The notes beneath the pieces were generated by a model. That model was not told the DNA's origin. It worked only from the letters and a program-made list of their open reading frames with translations, and did not search any database. The position numbers and the translations under genes are program-made. 64,000 nucleotides of DNA from Pseudomonas lundensis. GTDB lineage: Bacteria > Pseudomonadota > Gammaproteobacteria > Pseudomonadales > Pseudomonadaceae. Within the stretch, counting starts at the first letter, position 1, and every line of letters begins with the position of its first letter. The DNA lies in NCBI RefSeq assembly GCF_001042985.1, contig NZ_JYKY01000004.1, forward strand, positions 183,652 to 247,651, in the 5' to 3' direction. Shown here piece by piece: positions 7,732-15,603 of the stretch.

Positions 7732-9675
7732 ATGCTGAACATCCTTCTTCCCCTCCTGATCTTCGCGGCACTGGGTCTGACCCTCATCGGCGCGTTTCGG
7801 CGAATCCACCTCTGGCGTCAGGGCCGCCCATCCCGCGTCGATCTGTTGGGCGGCCTGCTGGCCATGCCCAAGCGCTACATGAGCGACCTGCACCACGTCG
7901 TGGCCCGCGACCGCTACATGGCCAACACCCACGTGGCCACGGCGGGCGGCTTTGTGCTGGCGGCGGTGCTGGCGATTCTGGTTCATGGGGTGGGCGTGCA
8001 TCAGCGCGTCCTTGCCTACGCCTTGCTGTGCGCCACGGCGCTGATGGGTGTGGGGGCGCTGTTTGTCTTCAAACGTCGCCTCAACCCGCCGAGCCGTCTG
8101 TCCAAAGGCCCGTGGATGCGCCTGCCGAAAAGCCTGCTGGTGTTTGCCGCGAGTTTTTTCATCCTGACCCTGCCCGTGGCGGGGGTTTTGCCTGAAGGCT
8201 TTGGGGGGTGGTCGCTGGCGGCGCTGTTGGGCGTGGGCGTGGTCTGGGGCCTGGGTGAATTGTTCTTCGGCATGACCTGGGGCGGGCCGATGAAGCATGC
8301 GTTTGCTGGCGCCTTGCACCTGGCCTGGCACCGCCGCCCCGAGCGATTTGGCGGTGGGCGTTCCACCGGCTTGAAAGCCCTGGACCTGTCCGATCGCCGC
8401 GCCCCTTTGGGCGTAGAAAAACCTGAAGACTTCACCTGGAACCAGCTCCTGGGGTTTGACGCCTGTGTGCAATGCGGCAAGTGCGAAGCCGCGTGCCCGG
8501 CCTTTGCTGCAGGCCAGCCGCTGAACCCCAAGAAGTTGATTCAAGACATGGTGGTGGGCATGGCGGGGGGCACCGATGCTCACTTTGCAGGCAGCCCTTA
8601 CCCCGGCAAGCCCCTCGGTGAGCACGGGGGCACTGCGCATCAGCCCATCGTCAACGGCTTGGTGGACGCTGACACGTTGTGGTCCTGCACCACCTGCCGA
8701 GCCTGTGTCGAAGAGTGCCCGATGATGATCGAGCACGTGGACGCCATCGTCGACATGCGGCGCTTTCTCACGTTGGAAAAAGGCGCCACGCCCAATACCG
8801 GTGCGCAGGTGCTGGACAACCTGATCGCCACGGACAACCCCGGCGGGTTCGCACCAGGCGGGCGCATGAACTGGGCCGCCGATTTGAACCTGCCGCTGAT
8901 GCGCGACAAGCGTTCGGCGCACGTGCTGTTTTGGGTCGGTGACGGCGCGTTCGACCTGCGCAATCAACGCACCCTGCGTGCTTTTGTCAGCGTCCTGAAG
9001 GCGGCGGGTGTTGATTTCGCCGTCCTGGGGCTTGAAGAACGCGACAGTGGCGACGTGGCCCGGCGTCTGGGCGACGAAGCCACGTTTCAAGCGTTGGCCA
9101 CGCGCAATATCCAGACCCTGGCGCAGTACGCCTTCAGCCGCATCGTCACCTGCGACCCCCACAGCTTTCACGTGTTGAAAAACGAATACGGCGCCTTGGG
9201 CGGTGATTACCGGGTGCAGCATCACAGCACCTACATGGCCGAGTTGATCGAGGGCGGGCTGCTTGAGCTTAAACCGGACACCGGAGGCCGCGTGACCTAC
9301 CACGACCCGTGTTACCTGGGCCGCTACAACGGCGAATACGAGGCTCCGCGTCAGGTGCTGCGTGCACTGGGGCTTGAGGTTCAGGACATGCAACGTTCGG
9401 GGTTCCGTTCCCGCTGTTGCGGCGGCGGGGGCGGGGCGCCGATTACCGACATCCCCGGCACACAGCGCATCCCTGACATGCGCATGGCCGACATCCGCGA
9501 AACCGGCGTCGAACGGGTGGCCGTGGGCTGCCCGCAATGCACGGCCATGCTCGAAGGGGTGGTCGCGCCGCGCCCGCAGATCAAAGACCTGGCCGAACTG
9601 GTGGCCGATGCATTGGTGGAGCGAGCCACAGCGCCCCGCCTCGCGAAGCACAACACCCAGGAGGTGATCGCATGA
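7732..9675 (+). CDS. dgcB: DgcB, membrane-linked iron-sulfur protein of dimethylglycine demethylation
   Basis: A 647-residue protein with an N-terminal membrane part (segments near 1-22, 68-90, 95-115, 135-152 and 160-178). Two 4Fe-4S motifs follow: CVQCGKCEAACP (Cys245, 248, 251, 255) and CTTCRACVEECP (Cys319, 322, 325, 329). The C-terminal half carries cysteine-rich CCG-type motifs, including SRCCGGGGGAP. This is the layout of heterodisulfide-reductase/GlpC-like electron carriers. It probably passes electrons from DgcA and the ETF to the quinone pool. The stop overlaps the next start (ATGA). It corresponds to PA5399. Confidence 0.92.
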   Translation: MLNILLPLLIFAALGLTLIGAFRRIHLWRQGRPSRVDLLGGLLAMPKRYMSDLHHVVARDRYMANTHVATAGGFVLAAVLAILVHGVGVHQRVLAYALLCATALMGVGALFVFKRRLNPPSRLSKGPWMRLPKSLLVFAASFFILTLPVAGVLPEGFGGWSLAALLGVGVVWGLGELFFGMTWGGPMKHAFAGALHLAWHRRPERFGGGRSTGLKALDLSDRRAPLGVEKPEDFTWNQLLGFDACVQCGKCEAACPAFAAGQPLNPKKLIQDMVVGMAGGTDAHFAGSPYPGKPLGEHGGTAHQPIVNGLVDADTLWSCTTCRACVEECPMMIEHVDAIVDMRRFLTLEKGATPNTGAQVLDNLIATDNPGGFAPGGRMNWAADLNLPLMRDKRSAHVLFWVGDGAFDLRNQRTLRAFVSVLKAAGVDFAVLGLEERDSGDVARRLGDEATFQALATRNIQTLAQYAFSRIVTCDPHSFHVLKNEYGALGGDYRVQHHSTYMAELIEGGLLELKPDTGGRVTYHDPCYLGRYNGEYEAPRQVLRALGLEVQDMQRSGFRSRCCGGGGGAPITDIPGTQRIPDMRMADIRETGVERVAVGCPQCTAMLEGVVAPRPQIKDLAELVADALVERATAPRLAKHNTQEVIA

Positions 9676-10883
9676 GTGACGTGCTTCGTCGTGACCCGCG
9701 TGCCGAGTGGATTGCCCGTAATCGTCTGCACCCGCTGCATGCGGCCTTGCAACCGCGACCTGAACGCTGGATGGGGCCCAACGGCGTGCTGCGCAAAAAT
9801 GTCCACGGCGTGGGGTTTATCGGCCCGCAGGGGCTCAAGCGCATTGACCGCAGTGGCGGCCAGCAAGGCGGGTCGACCCGGCGTGCGGTCAGTGTGCAGG
9901 CTCAACGGCCGTTGCATCAGGTGCCGAGTCCTGCGTTCTACATCGCCGTCGTGCCCGACCTGCCTGGCGGCCGGTTGAGTGCTCACGATCGCGACGTGCT
10001 TGGCTTGGCGCATGTCTTGGCAGGCAGCGAAGGCGCGGTGTTGGCCGTGGTATTCGGGGAGCATAAGGAGCGTGCTTTTGCAGAGGCCGGGGTGGATCGA
10101 TTGCTGATGCTCGACCATCAAGGTTATGCACCGGAGCAGCTAGTGTTGGCGCTCCAGGCTGTGGATAACCAATTTTCCCCCCGGCATTGGGTGTTGCCCG
10201 ACAGCCGCGAAGGGGGCGGTGAGCGGGGTCGGCGGTTTGCCGCGCGCATCGGTGAGCGTCCTGCAACACGGGTCTGGCAGGTCAAGGACGGTCTGTGCAT
10301 CGGCCGTGCGGGCGCGGGTGTGCAAGACCTGCAACAACCCGTGCCCCGGTTGATTTTGGCGGCGGCCGAATGCGCCGATGCGGTGAGCGAGACCCGCCAC
10401 CAAGCGTTGGTCGTTGAGTTATCCACACCCGTTGTCGCCAACTTGCCGCGCATAGAAGACTTGGGGCCGGTTGAAGTCGATCCGTCGGTGATCCCGATGG
10501 CTGAAGCGCCGTTCATTCTCAGTGGCGGCAATGGGGTCAAAGACTGGGGGCTTTTCCACAGGACCGCTGCGGCGTTGGGCGCCACTGAAGGTGCATCCCG
10601 GGTGGCTGTGGACGCAGGCTTTATGGCGCGTGAGCGGCAAGTTGGCGCCAGCGGCACTTGGGTGACCGCCCGCGTGTATGTGGCGGTCGGGATCAGTGGC
10701 GCCATTCAGCATCTGCAAGGCATGGGGGCGTGCGACAAAGTCGTGGCGATCAACCTCGACCCGGCTTGCGACATGATCAAACGCGCCGACTTGTCGGTGA
10801 TTGGGGATGCGGCGTTAGTGCTTGAGGCGTTGCTGGCGGCTGTGGATAAGTGGCGGCAAGACAACGTGCGGGATGCAGCTTAA
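9672..10883 (+). CDS. electron transfer flavoprotein alpha subunit, dimethylglycine system
   Basis: A 403-residue ETF-alpha, longer than the usual 310 residues because of an N-terminal extension. The FAD-binding C-terminal domain is clear (FILSGGNGVKD, RVAVDAGF, YVAVGISGAIQHLQGM, KVVAINLDPACDMIKRADL). The ATG at 9672 overlaps the dgcB stop in ATGA, which indicates translational coupling. Its order after dgcB equals PA5400. It is a dedicated ETF rather than the general fatty-acid ETF. Two perfect DnaA-box sequences fall inside the coding region. Confidence 0.9.
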   Translation: MSDVLRRDPRAEWIARNRLHPLHAALQPRPERWMGPNGVLRKNVHGVGFIGPQGLKRIDRSGGQQGGSTRRAVSVQAQRPLHQVPSPAFYIAVVPDLPGGRLSAHDRDVLGLAHVLAGSEGAVLAVVFGEHKERAFAEAGVDRLLMLDHQGYAPEQLVLALQAVDNQFSPRHWVLPDSREGGGERGRRFAARIGERPATRVWQVKDGLCIGRAGAGVQDLQQPVPRLILAAAECADAVSETRHQALVVELSTPVVANLPRIEDLGPVEVDPSVIPMAEAPFILSGGNGVKDWGLFHRTAAALGATEGASRVAVDAGFMARERQVGASGTWVTARVYVAVGISGAIQHLQGMGACDKVVAINLDPACDMIKRADLSVIGDAALVLEALLAAVDKWRQDNVRDAA

Positions 10884-10893
10884 CCGCGCCCAC

Positions 10894-10936
10894 ACCCCCA
10901 ACCCTCTCCCTCTGCGAGCGGGCCAGGGTGAGGGCT
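10894..10936. repeat. CT/GA-rich inverted repeat between the ETF genes
   Basis: ACCCTCTCCCTCTGCGAGCG followed by GGCCAGGGTGAGGGC forms an imperfect hairpin. It is the same class as the elements at about 7660, 15565 and 26091. It sits between two genes that must be made together, so full termination is unlikely. Confidence 0.5.
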
Positions 10937-10956
10937 TTTGATTTGGAGTGTGATTC

Positions 10957-11727
10957 ATGACCATCCCCACCGTCGTATTGGTATCCATCGGTATCCACCC
11001 CGCCTCACAGCGCCCACGCCGCGCCGAACAAGATGCCCGCGCGGTAGAAATGGGCCTGCAACTGGCCGGCGATGACCTGCACGTGCTGCACGCGGGCAAC
11101 CCCCATGAGCCCGCATTGCGCGCGTATCTGGGCATGGGGCTGGCGCAGTTGCAGGTGCTCGAACAACCCCCACAGGCCGATGCCGTGCCCGTGCTGCGCG
11201 ACTATCTGCGTGAGGCGGGTGTGCAGTTGGTGCTCACCGGCAATCAGGCAGAAACCGGCGAGGGCTCCGGCATGCTCCCGTACCTGTTGGCTGAGCAACT
11301 GGGCTGGCCGCTGGTGGCAGGGGTGGCGCAGATCGAGTCTGTCCACGACGGCGTGGCCAGCGTGTTGCAAGCCTTGCCCAGTGGGCAGCGTCGACGCCTG
11401 CACGTGCGCTTGCCCTTTATGGCCACTGTGGATAATGCCGCACCCACTGGCCGACAAAGCGCTTATGGCCCGGCCATGCGGGGGGAGATTGACGCGCAAG
11501 ACGTTGAGGTGGTTGACGATCAGTTATCCACAGCAGCCACGTTATCGCCTGCCAAGCCCCGACCCAAACGCCTCAAGGTGATCAAGGCCAAGAGCGGCGC
11601 CGACCGCATGAAAGCCGCGACAGCCAAGGCCGCAGGCGGCAGCGGACGCGTCCTCAGCGGCGTGAGTGCTGAAGAAGGCGCGCAAGCGATTTTGACGTTG
11701 CTGATCGAAGAAGGGGTGGTGCGGTGA
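10957..11727 (+). CDS. electron transfer flavoprotein beta subunit, dimethylglycine system
   Basis: A 256-residue ETF-beta homologue, partner of the preceding alpha subunit and equivalent to PA5401. It contains the adenine-nucleotide alpha-hydrolase-like fold with LVLTGNQAETGEGSGMLPYL and a basic C-terminal tail (KPRPKRLKVIKAKSGADRMK). TTTGGAGTG precedes the ATG. The first part (HPASQRPRRAEQDARAVEMG) is divergent from housekeeping EtfB, consistent with a specialised partner. Two perfect DnaA-box sequences lie in the gene. Confidence 0.87.
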   Translation: MTIPTVVLVSIGIHPASQRPRRAEQDARAVEMGLQLAGDDLHVLHAGNPHEPALRAYLGMGLAQLQVLEQPPQADAVPVLRDYLREAGVQLVLTGNQAETGEGSGMLPYLLAEQLGWPLVAGVAQIESVHDGVASVLQALPSGQRRRLHVRLPFMATVDNAAPTGRQSAYGPAMRGEIDAQDVEVVDDQLSTAATLSPAKPRPKRLKVIKAKSGADRMKAATAKAAGGSGRVLSGVSAEEGAQAILTLLIEEGVVR

Positions 11728-11751
11728 GACTTGCCCACAAAGTCTGTTAGC

Positions 11752-12160
11752 GCTTGTGTGGATAACATGTTCGCTATCCGCTGCAAGCCTTGCAAAACGT
11801 GGCTTGCAGGATTTTGGTCAAAAAATAGCCAAATATCGGGTTTATCCACGGCTCGCTCGCTAAAGCCTTGAATATCGGCGCTTTGAAGGGCTTTTCCACA
11901 GCCGCAGGCACCGTGCATAAGTTGCGCACATTCTCTGTTGGCGGATGTGTGGATAACGTGTTCGCTTTCCGCTGTAGGCCACGCAGGACGTGACGTGCAG
12001 GATTTTGTACAAAAATTGATCAATGGCCGTTGGGTGGATGATGTGTCCACTTCCCCACAATTGCTGTGGGTGTGCCTGTGGATAACGTGTTCGTGCTTGG
12101 CTACGCGCCTTTGTAGGCACGGGGTGCGTGCGCTTGATCAAATAATGATCACTGGATGGA
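11752..12160. repeat. degenerate direct repeats downstream of the ETF beta gene
   Basis: The gap between the ETF-beta gene and the GNAT gene (11728-12252) has no credible ORF. Two similar copies of about 80 bases start near 11755 and 11946, sharing TGTGTGGATAAC, GTTCGCT, TCCGCTG and GCAGGATTTT in the same order. A third, more diverged copy starts near 12075 with CCTGTGGATAACGTGTTCG. Each begins with a DnaA-box sequence. The function is unknown. Confidence 0.6.
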
Positions 12161-12252
12161 AATACCTCGTTATACATAGCCTGCAAGCAGCCGTTGTGAC
12201 AGCAAACGTCGTGGGCTAAAAAAACGGTCCACTCCAGGCGCAAGAGACACCC

Positions 12253-12828
12253 ATGACTGTTTTATTCAGACCGGCTCGACGTGACGACGCGCGCGAAATT
12301 GCCCGTTTTTTCCAGATCAGCTCCGAAGGTGGGGCGGATTACATCTGGAGCCTGATTGCACAACCCGGTGAGGACTTACTGGAGGTGGGCGCGGCGCGTT
12401 ACGCCCGTGAGGGGGTGAACTTTTCGTACGAGAACTGCCTGATCGCGGAGCAACAGGGGCGCGTGATCGGCATGATGCACAGCTACGTGACGCGCCACGA
12501 CCCGCACGCCGAGCCGGTGACGGACCCCGTGTTAGCGCCCTATGCCGACATGGAAATACCGGACACGCTCTATATCTCAAGCCTGGCGCTGGACGATGGC
12601 TGGCGCAACAAAGGGCTGGGGGCGACATTTTTGCAAGCGGCCCAGGCGCGTTGTGAGGCGCTGGGGCTCAAAGGCCTGAGCCTGATCGATTACGCCGCCA
12701 ATACCGGGGCTCGACGCTTTTATGAGCGCCACGGTTTTAGCATTGTCAAAACCTGCCAGATAACGCCTCATCCGCTGATTCGCGTGACGGGGAAGGCCTT
12801 TCTGATGAGTAGGCCTGTTGCCCGGTAA
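12253..12828 (+). CDS. GNAT family N-acetyltransferase
   Basis: A 191-residue acetyltransferase-fold protein. The acetyl-CoA-binding motif A is seen as LYISSLALDDGWRNKGLGAT (about residues 97-116), followed by SLIDYAANTGARRFYERHGF, the usual GNAT C-terminal strand-helix. The substrate is unknown. It stands alone between the ETF genes and convergent gbcA; a link to betaine metabolism is not shown. Confidence 0.85.
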   Translation: MTVLFRPARRDDAREIARFFQISSEGGADYIWSLIAQPGEDLLEVGAARYAREGVNFSYENCLIAEQQGRVIGMMHSYVTRHDPHAEPVTDPVLAPYADMEIPDTLYISSLALDDGWRNKGLGATFLQAAQARCEALGLKGLSLIDYAANTGARRFYERHGFSIVKTCQITPHPLIRVTGKAFLMSRPVAR

Positions 12829-12892
12829 CGGTTGCTTTGGGCTGGATCGACAGCCTCGACGGCGCGTGCGCCGAGGCTGTCGAAGGCGGGCG

Positions 12893-14185
12893 TCAGGGCG
12901 CGCTCACTTCTTTAAGGTAAGGCGCAGGCGCGGCACCGAGGTTGCTGAGCATCCGTTCGCTGTACCAGTCCACAAAGTTGATCACGCCAAATTCGTACGT
13001 TTTGGAGTATGGCCCCGGCTGGTAAGCGGTGGAGTTGATCCCGCGCTGATTTTCTTCGGCCAGTCGCCGGTCCTGATCGTTGGTGGCGTCCCACACGGTG
13101 CGCATGCGCTGCACGTCGTAATCCACACCTTCGACTGCCTCCTTGTGCACCAGCCATTTGGTGGTGACCACGGTCTCCTGCGCGCTGATCGGCCAGACGG
13201 TGAACACGATGATGTGGTCGCCCATGCAGTGGTTCCACGAATGCGGCAGGTGCAGGATGCGCATTGAACCCAAGTCCGGGTTTTTGATGCGCCCCATGAG
13301 TTTTGCACAGCCTTGTTTGCCATCCAGCGTCATCGACACCGTGCCCTTGAGCAGGGGCATGCGCACGATGCGGTTGCGCAGGCCAAAACTTTGGTGGGCA
13401 TAGGGGATGTGTTCGGCATCCCACGCAGCGGCCGAGGCGCCAACGTGGTCCTTGAACGCCTGATCGGCGCGCGGGTCGGTGACGTCGTCCCATTCCAGCA
13501 AGGTTTTGAGCAGTTCCGGGTGCGAGGCGTTGCAGTGGTAACACTCGCGGTTGTTTTCCAGCACCAGTTTCCAGTTGGCTTTCTCCACCAGCGTGGTCTG
13601 GATCGCCACTTTGGTGTTTTCCATGTCGTAGGGTTCCATGTAGTGATCGAGCGTGGCGAGGAACTCATCAATGGCCGGCGGGTGCTCGGCCAGGCTGATA
13701 AAGACGTAACCGCCCGCGGTTTTCACGTTCACCGGTTTGAGGCCGTACTGCTTCATGTCGAAGTCAGCGCCCATTTCAGTGCCTGCAAACAGCAGGCGCC
13801 CGTCCAGCTCGTAGGTCCACTGGTGGTAATGGCACACCAGCTTGGCGACTTTGCCTTTCTCGCTGGTACACAGCCTGGACCCCCGGTGGCGGCACACGTT
13901 ATGAAAGGCATGCACCTGGCCTTCGGCGCCGCGAATCACGATGATCGGGTTGTTGCCCACTTGCAGGGTCAGGAAGTTGCCCTTGCTCGGGATCTCGCAG
14001 GTCATGCCTGCGATCAGCCATTCCTTCTGAAAAATCTCCTGCATGTCGATGGCGAACAACCGCTCATCGTTGTAGAACGGCTGGGGCAGGGAAAACGTCC
14101 GTTCGCGGGTGTGCAGCATTTCGGCGGTGGCCTTGCGTGCGGGTTCCAGTGGATCGCCCAGGCTCAGGGTTGCGGTGACGTCCAT
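12893..14185 (-). CDS. gbcA: GbcA, glycine betaine demethylase Rieske oxygenase subunit
   Basis: A 430-residue Rieske non-heme iron oxygenase. The Rieske ligands are Cys98 and His100 (CRHRG), and Cys118 and His121 (CHYH). The mononuclear iron ligands lie in ENNRECYHCNASH (His217, His222). With GbcB it demethylates glycine betaine to dimethylglycine, releasing formaldehyde. The frame extends to 14233, but the ATG at 14185 follows GAGGACC and matches the known start MDVTATLSLGDPLEPAR. It is divergent from gbcB, and the shared 269-base interval holds a candidate activator site. Confidence 0.94.
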   Translation of the reverse strand: MDVTATLSLGDPLEPARKATAEMLHTRERTFSLPQPFYNDERLFAIDMQEIFQKEWLIAGMTCEIPSKGNFLTLQVGNNPIIVIRGAEGQVHAFHNVCRHRGSRLCTSEKGKVAKLVCHYHQWTYELDGRLLFAGTEMGADFDMKQYGLKPVNVKTAGGYVFISLAEHPPAIDEFLATLDHYMEPYDMENTKVAIQTTLVEKANWKLVLENNRECYHCNASHPELLKTLLEWDDVTDPRADQAFKDHVGASAAAWDAEHIPYAHQSFGLRNRIVRMPLLKGTVSMTLDGKQGCAKLMGRIKNPDLGSMRILHLPHSWNHCMGDHIIVFTVWPISAQETVVTTKWLVHKEAVEGVDYDVQRMRTVWDATNDQDRRLAEENQRGINSTAYQPGPYSKTYEFGVINFVDWYSERMLSNLGAAPAPYLKEVSAP

Positions 14186-14353
14186 CGTGTGGTCCTCATG
14201 GCCATGGGAGGCGGCCTTCAAGTGGCGGGTCAAGGGTGCGACGCAAGGTCAAGCCATTGGCGCTGAGTGTGCGTTTCAAGCGCGCGGCGGCCCTGTCTGT
14301 GAGCGACATGGCCCAATCTGTTCCCGACGCCCGGGCGCCCGTTTTCAGGGGCT

Positions 14354-14382
14354 GGTCGCGATAAGCATGTGAATGTCGCGAA
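14354..14382. promoter_or_regulatory. candidate GbdR-type direct repeat in the gbcA-gbcB interval
   Basis: GTCGCGA occurs at 14355-14361 and again at 14375-14381, exactly 20 bases apart, which is two DNA turns. This is the spacing expected for an AraC-family protein such as GbdR, whose targets include both flanking genes. The assignment is inferred from position and spacing only. Confidence 0.45.
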
Positions 14383-14454
14383 TAGATAAATGGCGCTCAC
14401 GGTGCATGCGCAGAATCGCCAGCAAGAGGCCGGCAGTCGGCCGTGGAGAAGCGC

Positions 14455-15555
14455 ATGTCCAACAGCTTTCTGAACCCGGTAACCACCCAGACCTGGGCCA
14501 ACGGCCGCCACACCGTTCGCTGCGTGAAAGTGATTCAGGAAACCTGGGACGTGCGCACGTTCTGTTTTATGGCCGACCAGCCGATCCTGTTCTTTTTCAA
14601 GCCGGGGCAGTTCGTGACGCTGGAACTGGACATCGACGGCGAGCAAGTGATGCGCTCGTACACCATCTCCAGCTCACCCTCGGTGCCGTACAGTTTTTCC
14701 GTCACCATCAAGCGCGTCCCCGGCGGGCGGGTGTCCAACTGGCTGCATGACACCTTGCAGGAAGGTCAGGAGCTGGCCGTGCATGGCCCGGTGGGCCTGT
14801 TCAACGCCATCGATGCGCCGAGCCCCAAAGTGCTGTACCTCAGTGGCGGCGTGGGGATTACCCCGGTGATGTCGATGGCGCGCTGGTTTTACGACACCAA
14901 TGCCAATGTCGACATGGTGTTTATCCATAGCGCGCGGTCCCCCAAAGACATCATTTACCACCGCGAGCTGGAGCACATGGCCTCGCGCATCGACAATTTC
15001 AGCCTGCACCTGATCTGCGAAAAGCACGGCCTGGGCGAACCCTGGGCGGGGTATCGCGGGTATTTGAATCACAAAATGCTGGAACTGATGGCCCCTGATT
15101 TTCTGGAGCGTGAAGTGTTCTGCTGCGGCCCCACGCCGTACATGACGGCGGTCAAACGGTTGCTTGAAGCCAACGGGTTTGACATGAGCCGTTACCACGA
15201 AGAGTCATTCGGCGCGACGCCGCCCGGCGTGCGGGCCGATGCGCAAGAGCAGGCCGAGCAGGCGGCCGATGCCCCTGAACTGGACGCGTCCGAGCTTAAT
15301 CAGGTGGAGTTCACGGCGTCGGGCAAAAGCATCCGCGTGGGCCCGGCGGAAACCGTGCATGCGGCGGCGGCCAAGTTGGGGCTGATGATTCCCAAGGCAT
15401 GCGGGATGGGGATCTGCGGGACGTGCAAAGTGTTGAAGCTGGGTGGGGACGTGGAGATGGAGCACAACGGCGGCATCACCGATGAAGACGTGGCCGAGGG
15501 CTACATCCTGTCGTGTTGCAGTGTGCCGAAGGGGGATGTGCGCATCGAGTTTTAG
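14455..15555 (+). CDS. gbcB: GbcB, ferredoxin reductase component of glycine betaine demethylase
   Basis: A 366-residue reductase that supplies electrons to GbcA. Residues about 15-245 are a ferredoxin-NADP reductase module with RSYTISSSPS (flavin) and YLSGGVGITPVMSMAR (NAD). The C-terminal part (about 280-366) is a plant-type 2Fe-2S ferredoxin with CGMGICGTC and the last cluster cysteine in YILSCCS. The ATG at 14455 follows GGAGAAGCGC; a GTG 12 bases earlier is also open. Length and order match PA5411. Confidence 0.93.
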   Translation: MSNSFLNPVTTQTWANGRHTVRCVKVIQETWDVRTFCFMADQPILFFFKPGQFVTLELDIDGEQVMRSYTISSSPSVPYSFSVTIKRVPGGRVSNWLHDTLQEGQELAVHGPVGLFNAIDAPSPKVLYLSGGVGITPVMSMARWFYDTNANVDMVFIHSARSPKDIIYHRELEHMASRIDNFSLHLICEKHGLGEPWAGYRGYLNHKMLELMAPDFLEREVFCCGPTPYMTAVKRLLEANGFDMSRYHEESFGATPPGVRADAQEQAEQAADAPELDASELNQVEFTASGKSIRVGPAETVHAAAAKLGLMIPKACGMGICGTCKVLKLGGDVEMEHNGGITDEDVAEGYILSCCSVPKGDVRIEF

Positions 15556-15564
15556 GGTGGCTAG

Positions 15565-15593
15565 GCCCCTCTCCCTTTGGGAGAGGGGCTTTT
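15565..15593. terminator. terminator hairpin between gbcB and the convergent MCP gene
   Basis: A perfect 11-bp stem (GCCCCTCTCCC at 15565-15575 with GGGAGAGGGGC at 15579-15589), a three-base loop and TTTT. It ends gbcB transcription, and its symmetry would let it serve the convergent gene too. Confidence 0.8.
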
Positions 15594-15603
15594 GGCGTCT
15601 GGC

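Larger units (their letters stand above)
10419..12085. promoter_or_regulatory. cluster of DnaA-box sequences (TTATCCACA)
   Basis: Seven perfect TTATCCACA sites, counting both strands, occur at 10419, 10841, 11427, 11524, 11757, 11948 and 12077 (each 9 bases). One-mismatch versions are at 10552, 11842 and 11892. I noticed only three other perfect copies in the remaining 62 kb (19754, 36110, 47293). Chance expectation for a 9-mer on two strands in 1.7 kb is far below one. Such clusters titrate or reactivate DnaA in other bacteria (datA, DARS); a role here is inference. Confidence 0.5.

Noticed and set aside
6994..9651. 885-codon ORF on the minus strand opposite dgcA and dgcB
   Set aside because: It is antisense to two well-supported genes, has repetitive His/Ala/Arg/Gly-rich composition and no domain. 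It results from high GC at third positions.
11728..12252. Replication origin (oriC) at the DnaA-box cluster
   Set aside because: No dnaA/dnaN/gyrB or rpmH genes are nearby, and no AT-rich unwinding region with 13-mers was seen. A titration site is more plausible than an origin.
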